NCBI GenBank assembly: GCA_016789605.1
Contig: JAEUQO010000234.1
Span: 1 to 35,749 of the forward strand
DNA: 35,749 bases
Direction: 5' to 3'
Origin: Acidobacteriota bacterium
GTDB lineage: Bacteria > Acidobacteriota > Blastocatellia > RBC074
Shown: piece after piece, positions 1 to 11,891 of the stretch
Layout: every line of letters starts with the position of its first letter
Numbering within the stretch: position 1 is the stretch's first letter
Translations under genes and position numbers: made by a program
The notes under the pieces: model-generated
Seen by the model: only the letters and a program-made list of their open reading frames with translations
What the model was told of the DNA's origin: nothing
The model's database searches: none

Positions 1-49
1 GATTAAACGTGGAGCGAATGGGCATGGAACGGCTACGCCACGATGGTTG

Positions 50-66
50 AACAACCTCTGGTTGTT
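50..66 (-). terminator. Possible weak terminator after the DUF808 gene
   Basis: A perfect 7-bp inverted repeat (AACAACC, 3-nt loop TCT, GGTTGTT) lies about 30 nt beyond the stop codon of the DUF808 gene on the minus strand. No T-tract follows on that strand, so this may be only a 3'-end hairpin. The first 97 bases hold nothing else I can identify. Confidence 0.25.
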
Positions 67-97
67 TTGGTCAAGGGCGAAAGAAGGGTCGCCAGTT

Positions 98-1051
98 TCA
101 ATGAGATTTACCTTTGCGCCAGATGCGGCCCACGAGGGAAACAGCCCCCAGCACCAATGCTCCCGCGATCACACCGACCACAGCATCAAGAAAGGTTGGT
201 GTCAGCGCTTGCAGAATCCCACCAAGCAAGGGGATTTCCCCCGCACTGTGGGCGGCGTGTTCGATCAGTTCGTGAAGGCTGTGAATGCCGTGCGTGAGAA
301 TGCCGCCGCCTACCATAAACATGGCTGCCATCCCCAACACCGAAAGGCTTTTCATTAGGTAAGGCGCGGCGCGCAAAATCAGAGCGCCGAGCTTGCGCTG
401 AAATGCGGGAAATCCGTTTGCGCCTTGTCGCTGGCTTAAATACAAACCAGCGTCATCCAATTTGACGATCCCGGCAACCAGACCATAAACGCCGACGGTC
501 ATGATCAGCGCGATCCCCGTCAGTACGGCCACCTGCATCGCAAACGGTGAAGTCGCGACCGTGCCCAAAGTGATGGCGATGATTTCGGCGGAAAGGATGA
601 AGTCCGTGCGGACTGCGCCTTTGATTTTGTCTTTTTCGACAGCGACCAAATCCACGGCAGGGGCCGCCACGGCGGCCAATTGCTCTTTGTGGTGAGCGTC
701 ATCTTCCTGCTTGGAATGCAAGAAGGAATGGGCGAGTTTTTCAAAGCCTTCGTAACAGAGAAATGCGCCGCCCACCATCAAGAGCGGCGTCACTGCCCAG
801 GGAGCCAGCGCGCTGATCGCCAGCGCCGCAGGCACCAGAATCGCCTTGTTTTTCAAGGAGCCGACGGCCACCGCCCAAACCACGGGCAATTCCCGCTCGG
901 CATTCACGCCCGTCACCTGTTGCGCGTTGAGGGCGAGGTCGTCTCCTAAAACTCCGGCTGTTTTTTTGGTGGCGACTTTGGTCATGGTCGCCACGTCATC
1001 AAGAATGCTGGCTATATCGTCTATCAGTGCAAGCAGACTGGTTCCGGCCAT
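98..1051 (-). CDS. DUF808 (YedI-type) inner-membrane protein
   Basis: 317 aa, close to the roughly 300 aa usual for DUF808/YedI proteins. The N-terminal region has the family's typical pattern: an ALIDDIASILDDVA stretch, then a lysine-rich segment, then a GDDLALNAQQV region. Hydrophobic segments that could span the membrane lie near residues 70-100, 152-168, 172-195, 232-255 and 285-307. The segment between about 110 and 150 is charged and His-rich. The molecular function of the family is unknown. The start ATG follows the acylase stop codon by 12 nt, and its Shine-Dalgarno (TAAGGA) overlaps that stop codon, so the gene is probably translated from the same mRNA as the acylase. It is the last gene of the minus-strand unit. 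Confidence 0.88.
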   Translation of the reverse strand: MAGTSLLALIDDIASILDDVATMTKVATKKTAGVLGDDLALNAQQVTGVNAERELPVVWAVAVGSLKNKAILVPAALAISALAPWAVTPLLMVGGAFLCYEGFEKLAHSFLHSKQEDDAHHKEQLAAVAAPAVDLVAVEKDKIKGAVRTDFILSAEIIAITLGTVATSPFAMQVAVLTGIALIMTVGVYGLVAGIVKLDDAGLYLSQRQGANGFPAFQRKLGALILRAAPYLMKSLSVLGMAAMFMVGGGILTHGIHSLHELIEHAAHSAGEIPLLGGILQALTPTFLDAVVGVIAGALVLGAVSLVGRIWRKGKSH

Positions 1052-1063
1052 TCAATAAGTTCC

Positions 1064-3481
<2,418 letters not shown>

Positions 3482-3504
3482 GATGCCAGCTCTCCCAAAT
3501 GAAT

Positions 3505-3533
3505 GTGCCGCAGAAGGCTCGCTTCTGCGGCAC
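3505..3533. terminator. 12-bp perfect hairpin between PQQ dehydrogenase and acylase
   Basis: The arms GTGCCGCAGAAG (3505-3516) and CTTCTGCGGCAC (3522-3533) pair perfectly around a 5-nt loop. On the minus strand the hairpin starts 7 nt after the dehydrogenase stop and ends just before the acylase SD. No U-run follows, so it could be an attenuator, an mRNA-stabilising processing hairpin or a factor-assisted terminator. Confidence 0.55.
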
Positions 3534-3540
3534 GCTGTGG

Positions 3541-5427
3541 TTACTTTCCATCCACGGAAAACGCCAGCAAGGCGTTGCCCGGCATGCCAATGATCCGCCC
3601 GTAGCCGGAATTGATATACAAAATGCCGTTGGCAATTGTGGCGCCGCCAGCGTCAATGGTGCCGCCTTTAGCCTGTTTGCCGTTGACGGCATCGTAAGGC
3701 TGCGCGGCGGTGTCAAAATCCCAGATGATCTTGCCATCGGCGGTGGCATAGGCGCGCAAATGTCCATCCGAAGTTCCGGAAAACACGACGCCCGGAATCA
3801 AGCTCGCCGCCGCAGATTGCGCATTGGTGCAACGCATCGTCCCCCAGGAACATTTCACCGCTGGCGCAGGCGTTTGCCAGAGCTTTTCTCCGGTGGCGAT
3901 TTTTACCGCCGACAAACCGGGCTGACGTTGATCCGGCGCGCCAAACGGATCAGCGACCGGCACATAGACGTTCGCGGCATCCGCCGTGAATCCCCATTCA
4001 ATGCCGCCCAACGCCGTTCCCGCGCCGAGTTTGATTTCCCAGAGTTTTTTGCCTTGTTGATCAGGATCGAGCGCAAACAGAATGCCCGCCTTGTTGCCCG
4101 CCAGAAGCACCTCTTTGCCGTTGGGTAACTTGCGCAAAATTGGAGAGCTGCCAAAGTCGAAATCCGGGCCGGCTTTTTCCGGGCAGTTGCCGACGCCTGG
4201 TTGACGACAATTCATGATGAAGTTGTCGTTAGGTAGTACCTGATTCACCCAGCGAATTTTGCCGGTCGCCAAATCAAACGCGATGATGGCATCAGGGCCG
4301 CCGGTCGGCACATCGGTGTAAGAGTTCCCCGTCCCGGCGTAAAGCACGCCGCGTTTGAGGTCGAGCGTCGGCGCAGACCAGATCGCCGCGCCTGCCGGTC
4401 CATACAATTGCGTTCCGGCAGAATTCTTTTTGTATGGTTTCGGCTCTTCAGGAATGGAATACGACTGCCACAGTAACTTGCCGGTATAGGCATCCACGGC
4501 GGCCATGCTGCCGCGGAACTTGCAGCATTCGTATTTGTCAGGTCGCGAGATAGCTTCTTCGACCGACGACACCGGCACATACAACCGGTCACGATACAAC
4601 ACAGGCGAACCGGTGATGCGAGCGACCGGGTGATTATCCAATTTGATCTTCCAAAGCTGTTTGCCGGTTTCAGCATCAACCGCATAAACGGTGGCGCGTT
4701 CATCACCGAAATACGCCGCAAACTTTGCGCCTGTTTTGGCGCTCACCGCCGCAGGCAACGGACCAACCGACACCGAAGTCCGCACAGGCGTGCCGACATT
4801 CACCGCCCAATACGCGCAGCCCGATTGCGCATTCAAATTGATCACCTGACCGGAATCCGTCGTGACGTATAACCGATTGCCGATGATCGTCGGTTGACCA
4901 ATGGCCATCGTCGCCGGATAGGCAAACGCCCATTTGACTTTCAGCTTGGGCACATCTTCAGCCTTCAACCCCGGCGTCGGTTGAAAGCGCGTATTGTCAT
5001 AATCTTTGCCCCAGCCGTTCCAGCTCGGAGCTTTCAAATTGATCGGGCCGCCCGGCGTTTGGCAACGATTGACCAATTGCGCGGGATCAATCACGCCGCT
5101 CGGCTGTTTGCCGGTCAGGTAAACGGCGATGGCGCGGATTTCCAACTCCTTCAAACCGCTGGCTTGCGTTTTCATCGAACCGGTCGTCAACGCGGCGATG
5201 ACTTCATCTGGCGCGCGGCGTGCCAACACAGATTTGGGCGGCGTGCGATCTTGCGGATTGTTCCCTGCATTGTCGTGGCACACAGCACAACGTTCCTGAT
5301 AGAGCTTTGCGCCGTCGGGCGGCGCATCTTTGCCGGTTTGCTGCCGTGCCGCAGTCATTTGCGTAAACGACCAGGCCAGTCCACAAACAAACAAACCGGC
5401 CACCAAGAGCTTTGCTGATGCTTTCAT
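3541..5427 (-). CDS. Cytochrome c-PQQ beta-propeller dehydrogenase (polyvinyl-alcohol-dehydrogenase-like)
   Basis: 628 aa from the ATG at 5427. This start is chosen because a perfect GGAGG lies 11 nt upstream; an in-frame TTG 18 nt further upstream is rejected. A Sec signal covers about residues 1-27. Next comes a cytochrome c domain with CAVCH (Cys47, Cys50, His51) and a possible axial Met85. From about residue 135 to the end there is a PQQ-type propeller, opening with [13 protein letters not shown] and carrying repeated blades of the 'DAxTGKxLW' kind. The heme-first order matches the polyvinyl alcohol dehydrogenase (cytochrome) group, which oxidises alcohols in the periplasm and passes electrons to its own heme. 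A vicinal Cys301-Cys302 pair is present. The substrate cannot be read from the sequence. Confidence 0.85.
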   Translation of the reverse strand: MKASAKLLVAGLFVCGLAWSFTQMTAARQQTGKDAPPDGAKLYQERCAVCHDNAGNNPQDRTPPKSVLARRAPDEVIAALTTGSMKTQASGLKELEIRAIAVYLTGKQPSGVIDPAQLVNRCQTPGGPINLKAPSWNGWGKDYDNTRFQPTPGLKAEDVPKLKVKWAFAYPATMAIGQPTIIGNRLYVTTDSGQVINLNAQSGCAYWAVNVGTPVRTSVSVGPLPAAVSAKTGAKFAAYFGDERATVYAVDAETGKQLWKIKLDNHPVARITGSPVLYRDRLYVPVSSVEEAISRPDKYECCKFRGSMAAVDAYTGKLLWQSYSIPEEPKPYKKNSAGTQLYGPAGAAIWSAPTLDLKRGVLYAGTGNSYTDVPTGGPDAIIAFDLATGKIRWVNQVLPNDNFIMNCRQPGVGNCPEKAGPDFDFGSSPILRKLPNGKEVLLAGNKAGILFALDPDQQGKKLWEIKLGAGTALGGIEWGFTADAANVYVPVADPFGAPDQRQPGLSAVKIATGEKLWQTPAPAVKCSWGTMRCTNAQSAAASLIPGVVFSGTSDGHLRAYATADGKIIWDFDTAAQPYDAVNGKQAKGGTIDAGGATIANGILYINSGYGRIIGMPGNALLAFSVDGK

Positions 5428-5438
5428 TGATGAATTCG

Positions 5439-5443
5439 CCTCC
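5439..5443 (-). promoter_or_regulatory. Ribosome binding site that sets the PQQ dehydrogenase start
   Basis: GGAGG on the minus strand, 11 nt before the ATG at 5427. It overlaps the rival upstream TTG, which therefore has no usable SD of its own at the normal distance. Confidence 0.7.
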
Positions 5444-5546
5444 AAACCTGAACGCGTTAATTGTCTTTGTGCGAAGTTGCTGTGGCGTCGCTTTGCAACC
5501 TGACGGTGCGCACGCCAGCCTCGGTACGAAATCAGTTTTCAGTTGG

Positions 5547-5620
5547 CGGTACGATTTAGCCACAGAGTCGCAGTGAAGACCTCTGCGCCTTTGTATCTCT
5601 GGGGCAAACGCTATTTACCG
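5547..5620. repeat. Imperfect palindromic intergenic repeat, copy 1
   Basis: The left arm contains CGGTACGATTTAGCCACAGAG (5547-5567), and the right arm (about 5597-5620) is its degenerate inverse. The stretch 5550-5569 matches the minus strand of 31625-31644 at 18 of 20 positions, so the two sites are copies of one dispersed element. It lies in the 235-bp gap between the oxidoreductase stop and the PQQ dehydrogenase start; apart from the SD, I see nothing else in that gap. Confidence 0.6.
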
Positions 5621-5662
5621 AAGTGAAATCTGATCGGATGAATCACCTTTACGTGTCTGGCC

Positions 5663-7021
5663 TCAGCCGAGTTTCCAACCTTTACGATATTTACGATGCA
5701 ACATCGGCTCGATTTCCGGCGCGTTGGTGGCGCGCAAATTCCTGGCATCCCATTCCAACTTTTTGCCCGCGCGAAACGCGACATTGCCCAGGTGATTGGC
5801 TTCGGTGAGCCAGCCTGCATATTCGAAATTGCACGTGGTTGGCGCACCGGTTTTGCAAGCGTGAATCCATTCAGCGTAATGTCCCAACGATTTCGGGATG
5901 AACGGATCAGGACGTTTGAAATCAGCAAACTGCGCTTCGGGCAACAACACATGTTTGCTGTAATCCGAAAGCAACATGCCTTTGTCGCCGACAAACAGCA
6001 CGCCGCTGTTCCATTGCGGAATGCCGTTTTCCTTCCAAATTTTCGGTTTGTAGGTTCCCTGATACCAGGTTAACTGTAACGGCGGCATCGTGCCTCGCTG
6101 ACCATATTGATAAGTAACCTGCATCGAAGCGGGCGCAATTTCCAGATGCGGTTTGGGGCCGGTCGCCTCTATCGTCAAAGGATGATCCAATTTCAACGCC
6201 CACCACGGCAAATCAATCCAGTGGCTGCCCAAATCCGACATCGTACCGTTGCCAAAATCCCACCAGCGATACCATTTCGGCCCCGGAAAGTAGACGTTGT
6301 TGAACGGTCGTTTGGGCGCCGGGCCAAGCCACAAATCCCAATTCAAAATCGCAGGCACCGGGTCAGGGTTAGCCGGGCGATTTTGCACAAAAACAATGTC
6401 GCCCGCCGCTTTTGACTCTTCTTCGCTGGCGTGCCAGCCCCAGGCGCGACCAACCCAGACGTGCACTTCGCTGACAACGCCAATCGCGCCGGTCTGAATC
6501 AATTCAACCACACGGCGGTAATTGTCTCCCGCGTGAATCTGCGTTCCCATTTGCGTGGCGACTTTGGTTTTGGCGGCAGCTTCGCGAATGACGCGCGCTT
6601 CCCAAACGTTGTGCGTCAGCGGTTTTTCGCAATAGACATGTTTCCCAAGCTGCAAGGCGGGCAGCGTGGCGAATGCGTGCGTGTGCTCTGCCGTACTGAC
6701 GACCACCGCATCAAAGTCTTTGGCATAGTCATACACTTTGCGGAAGTCAACGACCTTGCGCGCATTGGGATGTCGTTGGGCGGCTTTGTTCAATCCGTCT
6801 TCGTTGACATCGCAAAGAATAACGATGTTTTCTGACGACACGCCGCGCAAATTGTCTGCGCCGCGTCCGCCCGCGCCGATGATGGCGATGTTCAATTTGT
6901 CATTGAGGCTGCGCCCGCGCACGATGGCCGGGGCAAACACGGTTGCGGCACCGGTCAAAGCAGCCTGACGCAAAAAGTGGCGGCGAGATAGGTCTCTGCC
7001 CGAATTGTTCTTTCCTGACAT
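5663..7021 (-). CDS. Tat-exported Gfo/Idh/MocA family oxidoreductase
   Basis: 452 aa. A twin-arginine signal is visible at residues 12-30 ([13 protein letters not shown]), so the folded enzyme with its cofactor is probably exported to the periplasm. A Rossmann nucleotide-binding loop GAGGRG is at 49-54. The family's EKP motif (132-134) supplies the catalytic Lys, and a GSHWID motif lies in the C-terminal domain near the substrate site. Family members oxidise or isomerise sugars and inositols with NAD(P). Secreted versions of this length are frequent in Acidobacteriota, Planctomycetota and Verrucomicrobiota, where they are linked to glycan processing. An SD GGGAGA precedes the ATG. The substrate is unknown. 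It heads the minus-strand block, but a 235-bp gap separates it from the PQQ dehydrogenase, so co-transcription with that gene is uncertain. Confidence 0.92.
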   Translation of the reverse strand: MSGKNNSGRDLSRRHFLRQAALTGAATVFAPAIVRGRSLNDKLNIAIIGAGGRGADNLRGVSSENIVILCDVNEDGLNKAAQRHPNARKVVDFRKVYDYAKDFDAVVVSTAEHTHAFATLPALQLGKHVYCEKPLTHNVWEARVIREAAAKTKVATQMGTQIHAGDNYRRVVELIQTGAIGVVSEVHVWVGRAWGWHASEEESKAAGDIVFVQNRPANPDPVPAILNWDLWLGPAPKRPFNNVYFPGPKWYRWWDFGNGTMSDLGSHWIDLPWWALKLDHPLTIEATGPKPHLEIAPASMQVTYQYGQRGTMPPLQLTWYQGTYKPKIWKENGIPQWNSGVLFVGDKGMLLSDYSKHVLLPEAQFADFKRPDPFIPKSLGHYAEWIHACKTGAPTTCNFEYAGWLTEANHLGNVAFRAGKKLEWDARNLRATNAPEIEPMLHRKYRKGWKLG

Positions 7022-7080
7022 CGTGCACTCTCCCTGATTTTGCCTGATTGGTTGGAATTGCTCGCGATTCTGGTGGGCGG

Positions 7081-7109
7081 ATCATACGACGAGAGGCAAG
7101 ACGTGTACA
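7081..7109 (-). promoter_or_regulatory. Sigma70-like promoter for the Gfo/Idh/MocA gene
   Basis: On the minus strand, TGTACA (7104-7109) is followed after exactly 17 nt by TATGAT (7081-7086). This matches the -35 consensus at four of six and the -10 at five of six positions. It predicts a 5' leader of about 50 nt before the ATG at 7021. Confidence 0.45.
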
Positions 7110-7151
7110 GCGCTCTTCAGGTGTTCCTCGGTCTAAATCGTAACAGCCATC

Positions 7152-7231
7152 ATCAGAACACGCGACGGTTAACCATTCCGATAAACATTGGCCTCCTGAC
7201 TTGGTCAGGTACCAATGTCGCGTGTTCTGAT
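7152..7231. repeat. 80-bp element with 15-bp perfect terminal inverted repeats and nested hairpin
   Basis: ATCAGAACACGCGAC (7152-7166) is repeated in perfect inversion at 7217-7231. Inside lie a second pair, ATTGG (7187-7191) and CCAAT (7212-7216), and a third, CCTGAC (7195-7200) and GTCAGG (7204-7209) with a 3-nt loop. The structure begins 13 nt after the amidohydrolase stop and may terminate that operon. The long perfect outer repeats and the off-centre 20-nt bulge also resemble a miniature inverted-repeat element. I see no clear target-site duplication. Confidence 0.6.
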
Positions 7232-7244
7232 TTAGGGATCGGGC

Positions 7245-8582
7245 TTACTCAACGGCAGGAATCCACGCGCCGTTGCGCATGACGCGGTTCACACGACGAA
7301 GGGCCGAAATGTCTTTGAGCGGATCGCCGTCAAGCAGGATCAAGTCTGCTAGTTTTCCGGCCTCGATGCTGCCTAATCGGTCTGCCACGCGAAAGAAGCG
7401 CGCGTTTTCTGTGGTGCTGGCAACCAATGCCTCCATCGGCGTCAAGCCGCTGGCGATCAGCAGTTCGAGTTCGCGCTGATAAGCCCAGCCGTGTGCGGCA
7501 TGCGGCACGCTGGAATGCGAACCGGTGACGATGCGCGCGCCTGCGCGTTTGGCCAGCCCGACAAACTTCAGCATGTTTTGAAACGCCCGCACGTGCATTT
7601 CGGTCGCGCCCTTGTCACCCATTTGTTTTTCAAAAACGGCCAGCGTCGGCGAAAGAAACGTCCCGCGCTTCACGAGCAAATCCAACAACGAGCGCACGCG
7701 CTCAGAGTTAAGATCAATGTCGCTCCAGATTTTGTAACGGCCTTCGCGGCGCGCGTTGTTGTCAGCCAGAATCGCTTGCCGATATTTCTCGGCGTCACGC
7801 GGCGGCAGCAACGTCGTGGCAAACGATGTGATGTGCTCAATGCCGTCTACGCCAGCGCGAATGGCATCCGCAGCATCCACAATTTCCAGGTGCGCTGTCA
7901 CCGGCACACCGCGCGCATGCGCTGTTTCAGCGGCAACACGAATCAATCCCAAAGGCAGACGAAAATAGACTTTGATGACCGAAGCGCCTTGATCTATGGC
8001 GCGCTTGACGGCCAACCGTGTTTCTTCGGGGTCGCGCACGATGATGGAATCTACCGGATAGGCAGGCGGCGCGTTGTCCAGATGCGGCCCGGCGAGAAAC
8101 AAACGCGGCAGCGGTTGCTCTGAGCGGCGCACATTGTCATAGGCTTCGATCCACGCGCCCGGATCACGCACCGAAGTCACGCCATGACGCAAAAACGTAG
8201 TCGGCAACGGCTCATCGCCATCCAGGTGAAAATGCGAATCAAGAAACCCCGGCAGCAACGTCAATCCGTTGGCTTCGACAATGTCGGCATCCTGCGGCAC
8301 GACAACTGCGCCGCGCGTTCCGGCAGCCATGATCTTTTCGCCACGCACAATGACGACGGCGTCAGTCACGGGCGCGCCGCCACGGCCATCAATCAGGTTC
8401 ACGCCCACAATGGCCGTGCTTTTGCCTGCGGCAGGTTTGGCAAAGTCATTAACTTCGCGCAAAGCTCGCGGCTTGGTGATGGACAAGCGTGAGGTTTGTG
8501 CCGCAACCGTGACGCCCGCCAGCACACACCCAACCAGCAACCACATCAACCTTCGATTCAAGCTACGTTTTCTCTGCATCAT
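7245..8582 (-). CDS. Secreted amidohydrolase-family metal-dependent hydrolase
   Basis: 445 aa, with an N-terminal signal that is either Sec (cleavage near AAQT, residues 27-30) or a lipoprotein signal (LVGC, Cys19). The TIM-barrel metal ligands of the family are visible: HxH at His117/His119 (DSHFHLD), Lys204 in VIKVY, His231 in TAHLE and His250 in GIEHI. The usual final Asp of an 'AGTD' strand is replaced: the sequence reads TGSHSS with His356 in that place. The C-terminal LGSIEAGKLADLILLDGDPL segment is the typical amidohydrolase end. Related enzymes act on imidazolonepropionate, dipeptides or other cyclic amides; the substrate here is unknown. The ATG overlaps the TGA of the preceding gene (ATGA), so translation is probably coupled. 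A second ATG directly follows the first. Confidence 0.88.
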   Translation of the reverse strand: MMQRKRSLNRRLMWLLVGCVLAGVTVAAQTSRLSITKPRALREVNDFAKPAAGKSTAIVGVNLIDGRGGAPVTDAVVIVRGEKIMAAGTRGAVVVPQDADIVEANGLTLLPGFLDSHFHLDGDEPLPTTFLRHGVTSVRDPGAWIEAYDNVRRSEQPLPRLFLAGPHLDNAPPAYPVDSIIVRDPEETRLAVKRAIDQGASVIKVYFRLPLGLIRVAAETAHARGVPVTAHLEIVDAADAIRAGVDGIEHITSFATTLLPPRDAEKYRQAILADNNARREGRYKIWSDIDLNSERVRSLLDLLVKRGTFLSPTLAVFEKQMGDKGATEMHVRAFQNMLKFVGLAKRAGARIVTGSHSSVPHAAHGWAYQRELELLIASGLTPMEALVASTTENARFFRVADRLGSIEAGKLADLILLDGDPLKDISALRRVNRVMRNGAWIPAVE

Positions 8583-11500
8583 CTTGCCGAACGCCCCATT
8601 TCTTCCAGTGCGTATTTGTTTGCCGGGTCAAGCTCCAGCACACGCGCAAAAGCGGCGCGCGCTTCTGTGTTGCGCCCTAACTCTTTCAGCCCCCAGCCGG
8701 CCAGCAAAAAGCGAATTGCGCCGCGCGGAGGCGTCGTTTCTGCCGTCAGCATCTGTTCGTCATTGTTCAGGCGCGCCAAACGTTCGTACAGCGCGTGCGC
8801 CTCGTCTTTGCGCCCGATGTGATTGAGCGCCACGGCTTTGAAATAGTAATGTTCCGACCATGGTTCTTCCGGTTGCGTCGGAGAATTGAGCGCTTCTTCG
8901 GCTGCGCGTCGCCACCATGTTTCGGCTTCGTCGCGTTTGCCTGCGGCTTCAAATTCACGCGCGGCGGCGACGTATTCGCGCGCTTGGGATTGCATCGCCG
9001 GGCGGCCCACGCCGAAGTTGCGCGGGAATTCCGTGGCGTTGATAAAGGCAGCAGCGGCTTCGGCGTGTCGGCCTGCTTGCTGATGCTGTTTGGCCATTGC
9101 CAACTGTGCGCGGCGATAAATGCCGAGAGCGTCGCCTTCGCCTTCGCCCGAAGTGAAAGTATTTTGTTCCAACAACCGAATGGCATCGGGAAAGCGCCCG
9201 GCGTCGACATACGCTGACGCCAAGGCTTGCAACAATGCCGGACGAGTGCGCGTTTTGTCCGAAGTGCCTTCGAGTAGTTTGATGCGCCGTTCAGTCTGTT
9301 TCATTTCGGTCAGCAACTGATCCAGTTCGACGTACAGATGATGATCGTCAGGCGCAAGCGCCAATGCCTGCTCCATCGCGGCAACGGCTTGTTCCTTCTC
9401 ACCTTCAACCAGCGCCAGTGCTCGTGCGTAATTGCGATGCGCGACGGCATTCTTGGAATCAAACTTTACAGCAATGCGCCAAGCGTCCAGGGCTTCTTTG
9501 AATCTTAGTTTTGAGGCAAGCGCGTTGCCGAGGAAATAGGCGGCGCGGCCGTCGTCCGGGTTAACCTTTAATGCTGCCTGCAAAACAGTGATTTCTTCCA
9601 TGCGCTGTGGAAAGACATAGGCAAACTTCCCCTGATTACAATCTTTGTAGAGTTTTTGCAGGTCATCCCGCCTGCCGATTTGTTCTCGCAGGTAAACCAC
9701 AGCGTAGCAAACGGCAGGATTGAAAACATCAGGCGTGATGTAATCTACCAGCATGGCCAACAATCCCCTTTGAGAGGCCCGTAAGGCGTCCTGGTTTTGT
9801 CCTGCACTCAGGTAATCGAACGCCAGTTCGAGGGCTGCATCTGGTTCTCGCTGCAACAAGCGCGCCAATTGCTTGGACACTCGTTCAGCTTCATCTTTTT
9901 TCCCACGCGCCTCATAAATTTTGTACTGCTCGGAAAGTGCTAGATAGTCAATCGGCATCTCGCGCACCACTCCATCAATGCGCGCTTGCGCCGCATCCAA
10001 CTTTCCGGCGCGACGTTCAGCGACTGCCAGCATCGCGCGCGCCTTCAGATCGCGCGGAGCAAGCCGCACGGCCTGTGTCAGTTGTTCCAGTGCAGCGTTC
10101 ACACTGTCGGACGTCAGGTGAATTTCGCCGAGCACATACCGCGCGACCGATTCGCGGTGGCCAGTGCGCACGCACCACATCAATTGGTCAATGGCTTCGC
10201 TAATGCGGTTTTGCGCGCGGCGCACCAATGCCAGGTAATAATGCGCATCGCCTGCATCGCGGTTGCGGCGCAGTGCTGCTTCCAGATGTTCCGCAGCGCG
10301 GTTGTATTCGCCCGTGCGATAAAACGACAGCCCAAGTTGAATGTGTGCAGGCGCGTAGCCCGGATCAAGCCGCAAGGCTTCGGTATAGGCAGCCCGCGCG
10401 CCCAACTCGCTACTCTTCTTATCCGCGGCCAAACCTTCCAAATAAGCTTTTTCGGCGCTCGGCGGCGTATTGTCGGGAATTGGGCGCGTGGCCGGTTTGA
10501 AATCGGGATTCCCGTCCGGCTCTGAGTTTGTGTAGAAGTGAACCAACTCGCGCCCGTCTTTGGCTCGAACGCGAACGACGACAGCCATCGGCGCGGGCAG
10601 CTTTATGGTTGTCGCAAACGGCGCGGCGGGCGAAAGGTTGATGCGCGACGTTTGAATGGGTTTGTTGCTGCCGTCTCCCACGGCAACGATCAACTGGGCG
10701 TCGTCGAATCTGGCGCTGGCGTTGACGTTGATGCGCACTTCGCTGCCGACAACAACGGCGCGCAAGGCGGCGTCTTTGGTCACTTTGTGAAACCCGCCGC
10801 CGAGTTTGTCGAGCGGAAACCAGTATTCGGTGAACCGTTCGACGCGATGCGGCGCGATGAATTCGTGCTCCATCTGCGTTTCAAAGCGGCCCGCCTGAAA
10901 TTCGACATACTGGCCATCGTTGTCGGTCAACTTGTCCACCCAAATCTGGCCGGCGTCATCCGTCCCCCAAGTCCAGGTTTTCTTGCCTGGCAATTCGTGA
11001 TGGTCGGCGACGTGCGCAATGCCCCAATCGGACTTTTCATAATAGACGCCAAAGAAATCTCGCTTTGAATCGCGCGCAAACAGCGACAGATAATTTGTCA
11101 CTTCGCGGTAAGTCGAGAGGTCTACGCCGTTGTGTTTCGGAAAGCTAAACACCGGCCAGAAGGCGTGTGGATAGGCTTCGCGCATCGGATAAATGAAACG
11201 CATATCGTCTGTCGCCGGAGCCGCCGCCGTTGCCCAAAACCAGTACCGTCCGGGGACTTCGCGGCGATTGTTCAGCGTAACTTCGGTTTCGACAAATTTG
11301 CGCCCCGGACGCAAGCGAATCGCCACGGCCCATTGCATGCGCTGTACGCGTTCGGTGTCGCCGACGACCACACAGGCGCTGCCGTCTTCTTCCATTCTCG
11401 TGACGTAATCCACTGGCGAAACAGTGGTCAGCGTATGCCCATCCGGGAAATTCCATTCGATGCCGCCGCTGGTCCACGCGCCGCGAATGCCAACCATCGC

Positions 11501-11890
11501 GTATTTCACAACGTGGTTGGTATAGAGCACATCGCGCTTGGCGGTTTTGTCGTAAATCGCATACAGCTTGCCGCCGAGTTCCGGCAGCACTGTCACGCGC
11601 AGATACTCATTTTCGAGAAAGACGGCCTTGTACGTCTTATCAATCTTTCGATTGGTCAGCGTATCAAGCATCGGGTAGGGATAAACCGGTCGGCGGCGCG
11701 GCCCGAATAACGGCGGATTTGGATCGGGCGAGCCAAGCTCATACGTCGGAATCGTCAGCGGCGCTTCCCATACACGCGCTGTCAGAGGTCGGGATTGGGC
11801 CCAACTAAAACCAGCCAACCAGAAAATGATTGAGAGCAACAACAATCCGCGTCGGCCCCCGCCAGCGCTCACTTTAGACACCCGGTTCAT
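8579..11890 (-). CDS. Secreted DUF5107 domain protein with long TPR array
   Basis: 1103 aa from the ATG at 11890, chosen for its AGGAGG 10 nt upstream. A signal peptide ends near residue 31 (WAQS). Residues about 35-375 resemble DUF5107, with LPELGGKLYAIYD and SGGIEWNFPDGH as recognisable blocks; the domain has a mutarotase-like beta-sandwich flavour. A short Ig-like stretch follows (about 380-470). From about 500 to the end there are many degenerate TPR units with the usual alternating A-x-Y/L-G-x-A spacing. DUF5107-TPR proteins are common in Acidobacteriota and often sit near glycoside hydrolases, but their activity is not established as far as I know. The gene starts 1 nt after the stop of the GH123-like gene and overlaps the amidohydrolase by 4 nt, so the three form one operon. 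Confidence 0.85.
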   Translation of the reverse strand: MNRVSKVSAGGGRRGLLLLSIIFWLAGFSWAQSRPLTARVWEAPLTIPTYELGSPDPNPPLFGPRRRPVYPYPMLDTLTNRKIDKTYKAVFLENEYLRVTVLPELGGKLYAIYDKTAKRDVLYTNHVVKYAMVGIRGAWTSGGIEWNFPDGHTLTTVSPVDYVTRMEEDGSACVVVGDTERVQRMQWAVAIRLRPGRKFVETEVTLNNRREVPGRYWFWATAAAPATDDMRFIYPMREAYPHAFWPVFSFPKHNGVDLSTYREVTNYLSLFARDSKRDFFGVYYEKSDWGIAHVADHHELPGKKTWTWGTDDAGQIWVDKLTDNDGQYVEFQAGRFETQMEHEFIAPHRVERFTEYWFPLDKLGGGFHKVTKDAALRAVVVGSEVRINVNASARFDDAQLIVAVGDGSNKPIQTSRINLSPAAPFATTIKLPAPMAVVVRVRAKDGRELVHFYTNSEPDGNPDFKPATRPIPDNTPPSAEKAYLEGLAADKKSSELGARAAYTEALRLDPGYAPAHIQLGLSFYRTGEYNRAAEHLEAALRRNRDAGDAHYYLALVRRAQNRISEAIDQLMWCVRTGHRESVARYVLGEIHLTSDSVNAALEQLTQAVRLAPRDLKARAMLAVAERRAGKLDAAQARIDGVVREMPIDYLALSEQYKIYEARGKKDEAERVSKQLARLLQREPDAALELAFDYLSAGQNQDALRASQRGLLAMLVDYITPDVFNPAVCYAVVYLREQIGRRDDLQKLYKDCNQGKFAYVFPQRMEEITVLQAALKVNPDDGRAAYFLGNALASKLRFKEALDAWRIAVKFDSKNAVAHRNYARALALVEGEKEQAVAAMEQALALAPDDHHLYVELDQLLTEMKQTERRIKLLEGTSDKTRTRPALLQALASAYVDAGRFPDAIRLLEQNTFTSGEGEGDALGIYRRAQLAMAKQHQQAGRHAEAAAAFINATEFPRNFGVGRPAMQSQAREYVAAAREFEAAGKRDEAETWWRRAAEEALNSPTQPEEPWSEHYYFKAVALNHIGRKDEAHALYERLARLNNDEQMLTAETTPPRGAIRFLLAGWGLKELGRNTEARAAFARVLELDPANKYALEEMGRSAR

Positions 11891-11891
11891 C

